Shown here in pieces: positions 23,530 to 34,530 of a DNA stretch of 64,000 nucleotides (the first letter of the stretch is position 1; the number at the start of each line of letters is the position of its first letter). The stretch is from contig CM040126.1 of the NCBI GenBank assembly GCA_022559845.1, forward strand, positions 141,182,064 through 141,246,063, written 5' to 3'. The notes under the pieces were generated by a model. That model searched no databases, was not told where the DNA came from, and saw only the letters and a list, made by a program, of their open reading frames with translations. The position numbers and the translations under genes are program-made. This DNA comes from Amorphophallus konjac. Taxonomy: Eukaryota; Streptophyta; Magnoliopsida; Alismatales; Araceae.

Positions 23530-23800
23530 AAGACCCCTCCCTCTGATCTCCTGCTACTACCACGACTTCGTGGCATCATCCCCGACGTCTCTCCAAGCCT
23601 GGAGTTCTCACATCATGGTTGTGCTGCAAGCGTGGAGGAGAAAGGCCCCTGCTATCCTTTGTGCCCCCCTAGTTATCTGCCTGCTGGACAGAGACGCAAA
23701 GAACTGGTTGGTACACCCCTTTCCCCACCTCTGATTGCATCCAACCCTTCAGACCTTTTCTTCCCCCACATGTCTCCCACGCCCAGTTAAAATTTCACTC

Positions 23801-24467
23801 CCTAATTAGTCTTTTGGCCGAAGTTCCCTTCATGGCTCTTTTACACACGTGTACTTAGATCATCATCATTTTTATTTAAGGGGAACATTAGATCCCAGAA
23901 CACATGAATGACCAGCCGGTTCTCGAGATAATATATCATAGATAACATATAATAATGCATTAGAGGGACAAGAGATCGGGATACAATACCTGACTTACCT
24001 GCCTGATGAACGGCATGATGTTTTTCATAACTTCATCCATGAGAAAAGAGGTTAGCCAATGATAATAAATATGGGCATGAAACAAGGCATAACCACTCAT
24101 ACACATGAGAAGCATCAATAATGTGCACCATGGAAGAAAATGTAATAATTCAAGCATCAAATAGACCATTTTATTCATCAAGAAACTTGCAAGCTGTAAC
24201 GGCCTACTGAGGGAGCGTCACACCAAGTAACGGTCTAGGCGATGGCGGTTCACATTCTTCAATGAAAATTCAAAATGACCTGATGGTCTAAACACTATGC
24301 GTCAGAGGATGTAACGGTCTGGAGATAGACCATCACATTTTCTGAGCATTCAAAAAAAAAAAACAAAACCGAACGGTCTCAAACCTCATTCAATACTCAT
24401 TCAACCAAACGCCCCCAAAAACCCCAACCGAGAGCCACCGGCGACCACCGACGACCACCCACCAGAG
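23801..24467. other. Non-coding stretch left of the PMD gene, possible Tat 3' LTR
   Basis: AT-rich sequence with no credible gene. By position it could include the end of the gypsy-1 LTR, the Tat 3' LTR (minus strand) and the promoter of the + strand PMD gene. I could not place LTR ends or a target duplication here. Hairpins begin at 24198. Confidence 0.4.
24198..24340. repeat. AACGGTC-type hairpin cluster upstream of the PMD gene
   Basis: Four imperfect hairpins of the form TAACGGYC, a loop, then GRCCGTTA or GCGTCA, for example around 24198-24223, 24231-24256 and 24312-24335. They are related in consensus to the Tekay LTR hairpins. Confidence 0.65.
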
Positions 24468-24716
24468 ATGGCCGGCGACGAGCCTCGACCGCCGAAGAAG
24501 AGGGAAAAGGGGATGAAGAGGAAGGCCATCCACCGCTTCCACCGTCGGATAGAGCGAGAGAAGGTGTCACGGCCCGTGGAGGAAGAAACGGCGAGGAGAG
24601 AGCCAAGGGTGGAAAAAGAGGCTCCAGCAGCCAAAGAGGATCACGGGAATGCTCCCCTGGATGAATAAGAACCCAAGGAACAAGAGAAGAAGAAGAAGAG
24701 AGGGCAAGACCGAGAG

Positions 24717-25106
24717 GTAAGCCCTTCGCCCTAGTTTTTCCATTTTAATTTTTATGGTTTTTTATGTGGATGCATGCATGGATGGGGGGTAGAAGATGGG
24801 TCTACGAACCCATTAGGATCATTTGTAGGCCTTTTGGCTAAGGTGAGAAGCCAACGGAATGCATAGGGGAGAATGCCCTCTAGCAGAGAATGTGACGGTC
24901 CTTCCAGAGACTGTCACAAGCCTAACGCATCACCCGTGGTGCGTTAGAGCCATGTAACGCACCACCCCAGGGCTGTCACAGTCACCAGTGACCCAGAACT
25001 GTTTTTAGGTTTTCAATTATTTAATTTTTATTTTGTTTTCATTTATGAATGCTATGCAATGATTTTATGATGCAATTGACTAACTTATGCTCTAAAATGA
25101 ATGCAG
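24717..25106 (+). other. Intron 1 of the PMD gene, with hairpins
   Basis: GTAAGC donor at 24717 and ATGCAG acceptor ending at 25106, 390 bp, the longest intron of the gene. At 24890-24995 it carries three hairpins, one almost perfect (CTAACGCATCAC near 24933 pairing with GTGGTGCGTTAG). Confidence 0.65.
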
Positions 25107-26892
25107 GGAAAGAGACGGACGAGGATCTCATGGCTCCAGATCCGGGCGGTGTACCAGGCACTGCCTGATTATCAGAGAGAGAGATTGGCATCGATGGGGT
25201 TCGCCGAGGTGCTCAGCATCGAGGTGACCAGGATGGACACACCGCTGCTATACGCATTGCACGAGAGATGGGATCCGATCAGCAGGGCGTTCATATTCCC
25301 ATGGGGTCATATGATACCTACACTGGAAGACATGGCGAGGATTGTCGGGCTGAGAGTCCATGGAGCCGCAGTGACGGGGTGGACTTACAGGGATTACCGA
25401 GAGATGGCCCAAGAGCTGCTGGGGATAGATCTGATCAGGCCGGGCCAGACATCATCCCAGCTCTCGAGATCGCGACTGCAGGAGAGCTTAGGGCTGGAGG
25501 AGCAACCATAGCTGTGGTCGAGCTACCGGAGGAGCACATTGATCGGGTGATAGAGCAGGTGCGCCCACATGTGGCGAAGAGGCGGGACCGGAAGGAGATC
25601 ACGTCCTGAGATGATTCCTGATGCTTTTGTTCGGGAAGCTCCTGTTCGCGACTCGAGCGGACGTCATCAGTTGTAGGCTGCTGCCGATGATCAGAGATTT
25701 AGGCAGAGTCGAGAAATATGCATGGGGAGCGGTAGTGCTAGCCTTCCTGTTCGAGTCCCTCAGCACCAGGGATCGACAGACGATGCTGGGCGGCTTCTCG
25801 CCTTTCCTACAGGTAAACTTAAATGCTTTCTATTATGCTTATGATTATGCTTATGCAAATGATTATGCAACCGACTGATATTAGACTTCTAAATGTAGAT
25901 CTGGAGCTACATGTACCTCTCGGGCATCGGGAGAGGCACACTACTCCACCCCGGGTGGATCCTGATCGCCAGACGATGGGTGGTTGCGAGGGACCCTGGG
26001 TCCATTATTAAATTGACCCGGGCGATCCAGGACGACTTGGATTCCTTCCCGCACACGGCGGTAAGCCCGAACTCAAAAAATACTTCCTAAATGCTTTAAA
26101 TGCTTCTATGAATGTTCCGAATATTTCTATATGCTGATAAATATGCTGACATGGACTATATGCTTTCTTGGTGAGATGGACCCCATACCGAGGCGAGAGC
26201 TACGAGGGACAGCCATGGGTGGAGGTAGCCCTCTTGTACTGGGGACGAGACATATGGTTGCACTGCATCCATGTCATCGAGCCACTCCACTACCGGCTGA
26301 TCCTGCGGACTCGGGAACTACACCAGCCTGAGGTGACCTTTCCACGCCGTGGTGACGAACGCCCGGGCAAGTCAGCAAAGGGTATTAGCGGCGACGTGGA
26401 TTGGTGTGCCCGAAAGGCGAAGTATGTCCCCGATTGGAACCGTCAGGGCAGAGTGGTAAAGGAGCGGGACGAGAGCGACGAGGCGTACTTGAAAGCCTTT
26501 GCTCGACTGTACGGGGACTGGGTATACCGAGGTACCCGACAACCGGTATGCAACTTCTAAACCCTTAAATCTAAATGCTTTTATATGGAAATTTTATTCT
26601 ATATGCACTGACTCATATGCTTTCTAAATGCAGCTAGACCCCGAGGGAAGGATAGCCGAGCTTGAGGGGCTACTTAACGCCACCGTCCAGCAGCGGGATG
26701 AGTACCGGGCTGCCTTGGAGCTCCTGGTAAGACTCTAAAACCTAGGACTTCAAATGATTATGTTTTATGATTATGCTGACCATGATGGACTGACCAATGA
26801 TTTCCGAATGCAGCGGGCTGAGGGAGCCCAAAGAGTGGGACCGGATGCTCCATCGTCGTCATCGCAACCTGCGGGAGGCAGGGCTGAGCGTG

Positions 26893-26897
26893 ACGCC
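26893..26897. repeat. Left target-site duplication of Sire-A
   Basis: ACGCC, repeated exactly at 50949-50953. Removing Sire-A and one copy restores the PMD exon 6 reading frame. Confidence 0.92.
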
Positions 26898-27029
26898 TGT
26901 TGTGACCCCTCTATGTTGATGATGTTGCAAATAAGTTATATTTCATTGGCAACAGCTTGTTTTGATTGATTGGCAACTGTTCTTATTTTGATGAAATTGT
27001 TTTTATCAGGTTGTCTGTGTACCTAATGC

Positions 27030-28665
27030 AGTCAGAGTCTATACTGTCATGCATACACCCACAGGTCTTCATTGCATTGCAGCATGAACATTGCATTGCA
27101 GCATGAACATAGAGTCCATACATTTCATTATGTAGTCTGGACAGTTCTGATGGGTCGACGCTCCCTTCTGATGGGTCGACGCCCCCAAGTCCACACATTG
27201 TGCATTCTGATTTGAAGTCTATACAATGCTGCTTTGGCTAAGTCTATACACTGCATTGTTGATTATTGGCAATGTCTGCACATTCTGTAGCTCAACATCT
27301 GCATGTATGAAGTCTATACACTGCATGGTTCACACAGCTGCAAGTCCACACATTGCATTCCTAGCAGACCAGCAAGTCTATACACTGCAGGGCAAAGCCC
27401 AAAGTCTAGACACTGCCGCATTGCTTGCATTTTAGAGTCTATACATCATTCATGCATGTGCACAGTTCGTGGACAAAGTCTGTACATCGTAGCATGTATT
27501 CATTGTTAAAGTCTATACAGACTTCAGCGTATCGTTCATGCATTGTTTGTGAAGTCTGTACATTAGTCTGTGTCTCATGCATCGTCTATGCAAAGTCCAT
27601 ACATTGCATTCAAAGTATGTACAGTGTTCATCTCAGCCAACGTCTCATGCTGCGTCTTAGGCATGTCTGTACATTGCACTGTAGCTGCATTGTTTCACCT
27701 GAAGTCTGTGCATTGTCTCAGCCACCGTCTCATTCAGCGTCTCACGTTTGCAAAGTCTATACACTGGTCGGTGGAAGCATGTCTATACATTCGACTGTTC
27801 AGCCTGTGACTAAGTCTGTACAGCCTGGGAGACTGTTAAGTCTATACATTCATTCATAGTAGCTTGCAATGGGTAAAGTCTATTCATCCTCTAGCTAGAA
27901 CGGTGAAAGTATGTACATCGATGCTTTGCCAAAGTCTGTACATCGGACTAGTTGAGCAAGTCTGTACAGACGTTGCATCGATCAAGCCTGTACATCGTCA
28001 AGTCTACACACTGGAAGTCCACACATTCAGTTGTCTTTATCTGATCAAGTCTGTATAGAGTTTCATTTGGAAAGTCCTTACATTGAATGTCTATACATTC
28101 GTTTGCCTTGCATCATTCATTAAGTTTGTACAACCCCTTCGCTTGGCAAGTCTGTACATTGTGGATGTCTATACACTCGATTGTCTTTCCTTGGTCAAGC
28201 CTGTACAGAGTTTCTTCAGCTAAGTATATACACTGCTTCACGATGTGAAGTCTATACATGCCTTGTTCAAGTCTTCACATGATGATGTCTATACACTCAA
28301 CTCCTTCACACTTCAGGAAGTCTGTGCATCCTTAATGCATTGCATGCATCGTTCGTGGAGTCTGTACATTGAGTGAAGTCTGGTGAAGTCTGTACAGCGG
28401 CTGCTTCACATCTGAAGTCTGTACATTACATTTGCACTCACAACGTCTTCACACTTGAAGTCCTTACATCGTCAGTTGACTATCATGTTTTCATATTGCC
28501 TAAGTCTGTACAACGTCTGCTTCGCATATGAAGTCTGTACAGCGGATGCTTCACATAGATGAAGTCTATACATTGAGCAGAGTCTGTACACTGCATTCGA
28601 ATTCACAAGTCCATACAATGCAGTCTATACAATGCAGTTCATCTTATAAGTCTGTACAGAGTTCT
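27030..28665 (+). repeat. Array of about 54 AAGTCTRTACA motifs (Sire-A 5' LTR)
   Basis: I count about 54 variants of AAGTCTGTACATTG or AAGTCTATACACTG, spaced irregularly at about 15-50 bases with unrelated sequence between. The core TGTACA is self-complementary, and occasional copies are full palindromes such as AAGTCTATACAGACTT near 27509. All copies share one orientation. The array lies upstream of the TATA box, so it is in U3. Confidence 0.9.
27145..27186 (+). repeat. Two tandem 21-bp units with GTCGACGC (Sire-A 5' LTR)
   Basis: The unit TCTGATGGGTCGACGC plus a short C-rich end is present twice here and three times in the 3' LTR at about 48426-48488. Confidence 0.8.
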
Positions 28666-28850
28666 TCACTTAATCTGATAATCCTATAATTTGTCTGACA
28701 GAGATCTGCTACTGAGATTGTTGACATGGCTCGTGATCCCAGGAGGATGAGGTGATCAGGTGCTGCCACGTGGATGGAATTGCCTCGGTTCTGGTGAATT
28801 CTCTGGGCGGGAAATGTGGAAGACACGCACCCTCATCCACCTGCTGATAG

Positions 28851-28858
28851 TATATAAT
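28851..28858 (+). promoter_or_regulatory. TATA box of the Sire-A 5' LTR
   Basis: TATATAAT just after the motif array and about 80 bp before a GA-rich tract (about 28936-29010). The same order occurs in Sire-B and Sire-C. Confidence 0.65.
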
Positions 28859-29169
28859 GAAGCCTTCATCTTCAGATGGAAGGAGATCGACAGAAGAAAA
28901 TAAAAGTATATACAACAGAGAGCCATTGATCCATAGTGAGAAGAAAGAAAAATAGAGAAGAAGAAAAGGAGAGAAGAGAAGAGAGAAGAGATGTGTTGAG
29001 AGAGTGAAATTGAGAGAGTTTAGATTGAGAGTTGCTTATATTGTAACTCAGTCTCTTGGTTCAGAAACCAGAGCTGAGGCTTGCTCATTCCGAGCTACAT
29101 TCCCATTTGAGTTTTCTTTTTCATTTTACTTCTGCATTTTTATTTCCGAACTCTTGTTTCTTCAAGCTG

Positions 29170-29390
29170 TGAGGCAGCATTGCAGTGGAGTTCTCCACTG
29201 GACAGGTGAAGCTGTAATCCTCAGCAGGCGAGACTTGGTCTCGGACGGCTAAGCTGTATTGCCCAGCTGTTGTAGAGGGTGTTCCTCTGGTCGGGATAAG
29301 CTGTAAGCCCCAGCCGTTGTTGGCAAGCTGTAGTGCCCAGCAGACTGAAGCTGTGTATCAGCAGTAATCCACATTCGAGTTGAATGTGGG
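29170..29390 (+). repeat. Hairpin array in R/U5 of Sire-A: AAGCTGTARYGCCCAGC units
   Basis: Successive short stems: AGTGGAG/CTCCACT, GAGAC/GTCTC, and AGCTG/CAGCT-type units repeated about five times (near 29207, 29250, 29308, 29327 and 29347). They would be in the transcribed leader if transcription starts after the TATA box at 28851. Confidence 0.7.
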
Positions 29391-29619
29391 GTGAACGTAG
29401 GTCGGATTGACCAAACCACCTAAAAGTCCTTGTGCCTTTCGTGTGTTTGCTTGTCTGTTTAGCAGATCTTGTTTCGGTGCTTTGACTGTGGTTGTCCAGT
29501 GTTCTTTTAATTCTGCATTTGAATCTAGGCATATTTTAGTAAAGTAGCCTGTTGATCTATTCACCCCCCTCTAGATCCACTTTCTGTGGTGAAAGAGACT
29601 TCCATCCAACTCCAACAAT

Positions 29620-29632
29620 TGGTATCAGAGCC
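29620..29632 (+). other. Primer-binding site of Sire-A
   Basis: TGGTATCAGAGCC, two bases after the 5' LTR. Confidence 0.93.
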
Positions 29633-29676
29633 ATACTCTTCTACAGGGACTCATCGCCCGAAGAGGATAGGCAGAG

Positions 29677-31722
29677 ATGGATGCTCGAGGGATGATAGCT
29701 GAAGGTCACTCAACCACCAAGCCCCCATTCTTTGATGGATCTAACTACGCATACTGGAGGAATCGTATGTAAGTGTTTCTAAGGGCTAAAGATTACGAGA
29801 TCTGGAAAGTTGTTAGCAAGGGACCTTTTGAGCTGTCCCCGAATGAAGATGTCTGGACCAAGGAGGAGATCAGAAGGTCCACGCTGAATTGGAGTGCCAT
29901 AAACGCCATCCAGTGCTCTCTGCACCCTACTGAATTCTCCCGCATGTCAGCGCACACTTTAGCCAAGGAGATGTGGGATGCACTGGAAGTTATCCATGAA
30001 GGGACTTCTCAAGTCAGGGAGACGAAGGCTAATTTCCTAGTGTCTGAGTATGAAGCCTTCAAGATGAAGCCAAACGAGACCATCAAAGAAATGTATGCTC
30101 GACTGACGATCATCACCAATGGTCTAAGAGGTCTCGGGGAACCTCTGACAGAATATGATTTAGTAAGGAAGATACTTCGGTCCTTGACTCATGCCTGGCA
30201 TACGAAAGCTACTGTGATGGAGGAGTCAAGGGACTTGCGTAATACAAGAGCTGATGAGCTAATTGGCTTGTTGATGGCATATGAAATTAATATGCCAAGG
30301 ATAGAAGAAGCCGAAAGGAAGAAGAAGCCGATAGCGCTGAAGGCTGGTTCCAGCAAATCCAACAAATCCAGCTCCAGTAGTTCTTCATCATCAGAGGAGA
30401 GCCCGAATGAAGAAGAAGATATGACTCGTTCTGAGATGGCCATGATGACCAGAGAGTTCATGCGATTTCTTAGAAAAGGAGCAGGATGATTCGGCCAAAA
30501 GAAATACAGTGGCGGCCGAAGGGACAAAAGGTATAAACACAACCCTTCAAAGAAAACTGAAACTAACACTTGTTATCAATGCAGGAAACCAGGCCATCTG
30601 AAAGCTGACTGTCCAGATAATCAAAAATATAAGGACAAGTCAAAGAGAAGGAACACGAAAGGGAAAGCAATGGTGAGTACCTGGAGTGATGAAGATGAAG
30701 AGCCTGAGCAACACTTCAGACAGTGAAGCCGAATCTGAGAAGCCCATATACCTTATGGTAACAAGCTCAGAAGATAGAGAAGTGGACTCAGATGAGATAA
30801 TCACTAGATTTGAAAATTTTACTATCGCTGATTGGGTAGATGCCTACCATGATATAGCTGATAGAGCTGATGATATTAGAAAAGAAAATAGGCATCTGAG
30901 AAGAAAGATCAATTCCATGCAAAATGATAAAACTCTAACTGATAAAATTGCATGTTTAGAATCTGAGAATAAAAATCTGAAACTCACATGTTCTGAAGTA
31001 GATGAAATCAAAAATGAGTTAAAAGCTTCTAGGGAAGAGAATGTGAGGCTTGAAAATGAAATTGATGAATGGAAGCTGAAAATTCAGAAATGTGAGAGTG
31101 AAGTAAAAATTATTTTTGAAAAATATGAAGCTGTCCTCAATGTAAATAATGAACTGAAAAAGTCTATTGATGAAATTCAGAAAGACAATGAGGATAAACT
31201 GAGAACCATTAAGAAAATGACCCAAGGAACAGATAACTTAAATGCTTTGTTAGGGTCAAAGGTAAATTTTAGAAAAGAGGGCCTAGGATTTAATTCAAGT
31301 GCAACGAAAACCTTTGGAATGAAAACTATTTCATTTGTTGCACAAAAAGAAAAAGGACCTCTAATTAGCATGAACCCAAACAATTCAATGAACAAAAATG
31401 CTAATCTGAAAAAGACCAGTGCTGAGGAGAAGGGCAAACAAAAAGTCAGTGAGCCTAGTAGAGCTAGCACATCCAAGCAAAATCCAAAGGGTCAATCTCA
31501 GGTTAGGGGTCAAGCTACCCAGTCTTATAAACACCAGGACAAGGTAACCAAGTCTCCACCATAACCTCCACCTCTGAAGAAGACCCAAAACAAACCTATG
31601 AATAGGTCAGCAGGGTCCAAGGTGCAGGGGAGACAGAATGGTGCTAAGAGTCAACCCAATCATTTCTACCAACCCAGAGTTCAGACCCATTACAATGCAC
31701 AGTGAACCTATTAGGTTGGACT
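29677..31722 (+). pseudogene. Sire-A gag, N-terminal part with UBN2-type capsid, knuckle and coiled coil
   Basis: ATG 29677 opens a copia Gag (UBN2/DUF4219 type): PPFFDGSNYAYWRNRM, then after a stop at 29770 FLRAKDYEIW, MWDALEVIHEGTSQV and YARLTIITNGL. A Ser-rich stretch and a stop at 30487 follow, then a CCHC knuckle CYQCRKPGHLKADC near 30570. A shift near 30715 leads to a Sirevirus-type extension: an acidic start, a coiled coil over about 30860-31220, and a Lys/Ser-rich tail with a stop at 31562. The frame is cut at 31722 by Sire-B and resumes at 42822. Gag forms the particle that packages element RNA; the coiled coil is a lineage trait. Confidence 0.85.
31718..31722. repeat. Left target-site duplication of Sire-B
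   Basis: GGACT, repeated exactly at 42817-42821. Confidence 0.9.
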
Positions 31723-31974
31723 TGTTAACTAGGTGCGATTGATAAACACTGATCCAGAGGGGGGGTGAATGGATCTATCAAGGAATTCTACCCAATTTAA
31801 AATTTGCATGAGATGATAACAACTAGATCAGTGGACAATTGATCAAACAAGATATACAAACTCAATTAAACTCTAGGATGTAGATAATCAATTAAATCAC
31901 GGTCCTAGCATGCATCTAGCGGAAGCAGGCAATCAAACAAACCACTGCACAATGATTTTTTAGGTGGTTCGGTC

Positions 31975-32510
31975 AACCGACCTACGTCCACCCCTCACTC
32001 CAAACCGGAGTGAGGCTTCCACTAGTAACACTAGCACAGCAGACTCAGCCTGCAACAAAATGCTGCCAAACAGCTTGACTAGGGGAACAACCTCCCCTCT
32101 TCCTCCCAACCGGAGGGAACCACTAGTGACACCAGTCACTAGCAAACCAGAGACGCAAGTCTCTCTTCCTCCGGACCGGAGGGAACACCTAGTCTTGCAA
32201 CCCACAAGACTAGAACCGGAGGACCAATCCTCCCTTCCTCCAAACTGGAGGGGAACCTAGAGACCCAAGTCTCTCTTCCTCTGAACTCCAGAGGGAAACA
32301 CAAGTGACACTAAGTCACCTGCAAACCAGAGGTCTCGGACCTCTCTTCCTCCCAACCGGAGGGACCCTTGGACTTGAATCCTACAAGCCCAGAACCGGAG
32401 GACGAGCCTCCCTTCCTCTAACCAGAGGGAACCCACAAGTAGCACCCAGCTACTTGCAACTGGAGATAGCAATCTCCCTTCTCCTGAACCAACCGGAGGG
32501 ACCCCGACCT
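31975..32510. repeat. Tandem hairpin array with CCTCC...CCGGAGG stems (Sire-B left LTR)
   Basis: Alternating short hairpins without gaps. CTTCCTCCNNACCGGAGGGA units recur about six times, separated by others with a different stem each: CTAGTGACACCAGTCACTAG, GGAGGACCAATCCTCC, AGAGACCCAAGTCTCT, AGGTCTCGGACCT, CAAGTAGCACCCAGCTACTTG-like, GGAGATAGCAATCTCC. I count at least a dozen. They lie downstream of the TATA box in element sense. Confidence 0.85.
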
Positions 32511-32881
32511 CTCTATAGAGAATCGAAAAAACAGCAAGTAAATAGATCAAAAGAAAAACGAAACCAGCAACAGAAAGCTGAAAAGATAAAACCAAATGTG
32601 GCTCTCGCAGGAGCTGGCTGGCCTGGATTTGATCCACGGTCCAGCAGGAACAGATCTTCTGTTGAAGCTTCTATCACTCTAGCTCTCTCTTCTTCTCTAT
32701 TCTTCTTCCTCTTCTTCTCTTCACACTCTGCTATCTCGATCTCTTACTCAATCTCTCTTTTTTTTTCTCACTCTCTTTCTCTTCTTCTTTTCCTTTTCTT
32801 CTTCTCTGTCTGGATCGTGGCTCTCTGTATGGACTTCACCTTTCGCCAAAACGATCTACCTTCTTCTGTGGAAGAAGGTTC

Positions 32882-32890
32882 ATATATATA
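32882..32890 (-). promoter_or_regulatory. TATA box in the Sire-B left LTR
   Basis: The minus strand reads TATATATAT, between the CTTCGTGT array and the GA-rich tract. The right LTR copy is at 41003-41011. Confidence 0.6.
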
Positions 32891-33129
32891 GCAGGAGCAG
32901 CAGCAGCAGCGGTAGCCCCGTCGTGTGACCTCCACACTTTCAGCCCTAAATATTAGGACCACGTGGCAGTCTCTCAGCAGGCTTCATTCCAGCCTCGGAT
33001 CACGTGCTGCCCAGACACTGGGAAATGTTCTTCGGACCACCTTCTTCTTCTTCTTCTGCAAGGAATTAGCACGATTAGAACTCAGGGCCACAATAACTAA
33101 AGCTGCACGAGGTATGTGGTAGCAAATCT

Positions 33130-33990
33130 AGATGCACTGAGAACAACACAAGATACACAAGGTAACAGAGATAACACTACAAAGAGAACAACACGAAGAC
33201 GATGAAAACAGCACAAAGTAAAGAACAACGACACGAGATACACAAGGTAACAGAGATAACACTACAAAGAAAAAATGACACGAAGTATAGTGGTGACAAA
33301 AACACGCACTACACAGAGAACGACACGAGGTGGCACAGAAAGCAACACGAGGTGCTGTGATGTCCTGCACGCAATAGAACAAAAACGACACGAAGACACA
33401 ACAAGGAGAACGACACGAAGTTAGTGAGAACAGCACGAGGAAAGAAGAAAAAACACGAGGTAGAATGATAACAAGGCTAACACGCCAAAGAAGGTGACAC
33501 GGGGTAAGATAAGAACGGCACGAGGTGAGAGGACACAACACAGAGTGAAACAAAAGTAGAACATTCATACGAAAACAACACGAAGACAAGAAACATAAAA
33601 ATAACACGAAGACACAAAAACTAAGGCAACACGGAGACACGAGTACAAGGGTAACACGAAGACAACTCGAGGATGACATCAGAAACGACACGAAGTGGTT
33701 GCAAATCAGGAAAGACACGAGGTCTAGGAAAAGTAACACGAAGACATAATACGGAAACGACACGAAGTGAAACAACACTTGAAAACATAAGAAAAATAAC
33801 TCGAGCACAAAATAGCTCGAATGAACGACTCGAAGAACAACAGTAAATGACACGAAGACACAAAAGCAAACATAAAGAGGATGACACGAGATGAACAACT
33901 AAATAAAGAAGAAACGACACGAAGTAAACTCAACACGAAGACAGATCAACACGAAGACACAAATACTAAAACAACACGAAGACGATGGTT
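33130..33990 (-). repeat. Dense ACACGAAGACA (minus: TGTCTTCGTGT) array, Sire-B left LTR
   Basis: Several dozen copies of ACACGAAG, ACACGAGG or ACTCGAAG, spaced mostly at 12-25 bases over about 860 bp, with A-rich spacers. It is absent from the Sire-A LTR and from the visible Sire-C LTR. Confidence 0.88.
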
Positions 33991-34024
33991 GCTGCAGTGC
34001 AATGTCTAGATATGAAATCCAAAG

Positions 34025-34530
34025 CAAGCGGCTGTACAGACTTGAAGAATAAGCCAATGTACAGACTTACTGTAACAGTCTGATGTACAGACTTTGAAGA
34101 ACAGTCCATTGTATGTACTTGAAATCGAAGACCAATGTGCAGACTTGGTTTTGAAGACTAGTGTGTAGACTTCAAGTTTAACTATGGATGTACAGACTTG
34201 AAGCTCCTGAAGCAGTGTACAGACTTCGAAGTTCCAGTGTGGATGTACAAACTTGATCATCCAGCAATGTATAGGCTTTCAATGTGAAGACTTGAATATG
34301 TGGAAGCTACAGTGAAAGAGTGTACACACTTCACCGTGATCTCTGCAGCGAATGTATAGACTTTCAGTGAAGGGCGTTGTGTAGACTTTGGCTTGGAATG
34401 AAGGTAAGAATGAGGCTGTATAGACTTGGCCAGAACGTAGGGAAAAACACTAATGTGCAGACATGAACATCCAGCAGTGTATAGACTTCGTGAACAAAAT
34501 GCAATGCTGACTGATGTATACACTTGGCAA
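34025..34530 (-). repeat. AAGTCTGTACA array on the minus strand (Sire-B left LTR)
   Basis: About 20 copies of GTACAGACTT or GTATAGACTT on the plus strand, that is AAGTCTGTAC in element sense. It has the same motif and U3 position as in Sire-A. Confidence 0.88.

Larger units (their letters stand above)
1..23800 (+). mobile_element. gypsy-1: decayed Ty3/gypsy chromovirus, interrupted by a LINE
   Basis: Order on the + strand is LTR fragment, primer-binding site, gag, CCHC knuckle, protease, RT, [LINE insertion 4057-20688], RNase H, integrase, chromodomain, polypurine stretch, start of 3' LTR. The RT reading stops at about 4042 and its continuation resumes at 20689, so the two halves are one element. 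The RT style and the C-terminal chromodomain place it among chromoviruses; CRM- or Reina-like is my impression only. Many in-frame stops and frameshifts show it is dead and the oldest layer here. The right end is not resolved. The 3' LTR stops resembling a retrotransposon LTR near 23.8 kb, where I infer the Tat element begins, and the rest of this LTR should lie beyond the window. Confidence 0.8.
23098..23800 (+). repeat. 3' LTR of gypsy-1, truncated
   Basis: It begins TGCCATGG after the polypurine-like tract. It holds three 34-bp tandem repeats, a TATA box (TATATAT, 23306-23312) and a run of three GC-rich hairpins. The LTR should continue with sequence like 1-1068 but does not within the window, so it is cut, presumably by the Tat element. 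The right limit is approximate. The two overlapping Pro/Ser-rich open frames at 23378-23790 are not convincing genes. Confidence 0.55.
24468..26897 (+). pseudogene. Antisense plant-mobile-domain (PMD) gene, 5' exons
   Basis: Exon 1 is 24468-24716 (basic, Arg/Lys/Glu-rich; stop at 24666), exon 2 25107-25812, exon 3 25899-26060, exon 4 about 26176-26545, exon 5 26634-26726, and exon 6 starts at 26814. All introns begin GT and end AG, and the exon borders I could check are phase 0; the exon 4 acceptor does not fit phase exactly. Exons 2-4 match the plant mobile domain: SWLQIRAVYQALPDYQRE, FIFPWGHMIPTLEDMARIVGL, a LLFGKLLFATRAD block, then WTPYRGESYEG. PMD occurs in retrotransposon extra ORFs, MULEs and the MAIN/MAIL proteins. 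Two frameshifts in exon 2 (near 25500 and 25610) break it. Exons 5-6 begin a coiled coil. Sire-A cuts exon 6 at 26897. Confidence 0.75.
26898..29617 (+). repeat. 5' LTR of Sire-A
   Basis: TGTTGTGACC to CCAACTCCAACA, 2720 bp. In order: about 130 bp of leader, the AAGTCTRTACA array, a TATA box at 28851, a GA-rich tract, a hairpin array, and a U5 end homologous to those of Sire-B and Sire-C. The open frames inside the array are translations of the repeats. Confidence 0.93.

Noticed and set aside
23378..23790. Pro/Ser-rich overlapping frames in the gypsy-1 3' LTR
   Set aside because: Two overlapping low-complexity frames in the LTR, with no homology motif.
27425..27859. Open frames with repeated KSIHC/VCTL-like words
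   Set aside because: Produced by translating the AAGTCTRTACA motif in the Sire-A LTR. Similar frames recur at 48728-49553 and in other arrays.
27030..28665. CRISPR-like array of short repeats
   Set aside because: The repeat unit is about 12 bp with irregular spacing and many variants, lies in a plant LTR, and has no cas genes. It is an LTR motif array.
32304..32891. Frames in the Sire-B hairpin array and GA-rich tract (also at 40424-41077 and 61713-62697)
   Set aside because: They follow the hairpin and GA/CT-rich tracts and repeat in each LTR.
33128..33936. Long Cys/Ser/Val/Leu-rich open frames on the minus strand (256 codons), repeated at 41249-42057
   Set aside because: They are translations of the CTTCGTGT repeat array in both LTRs. 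The composition is that of the repeat, not of a membrane protein.
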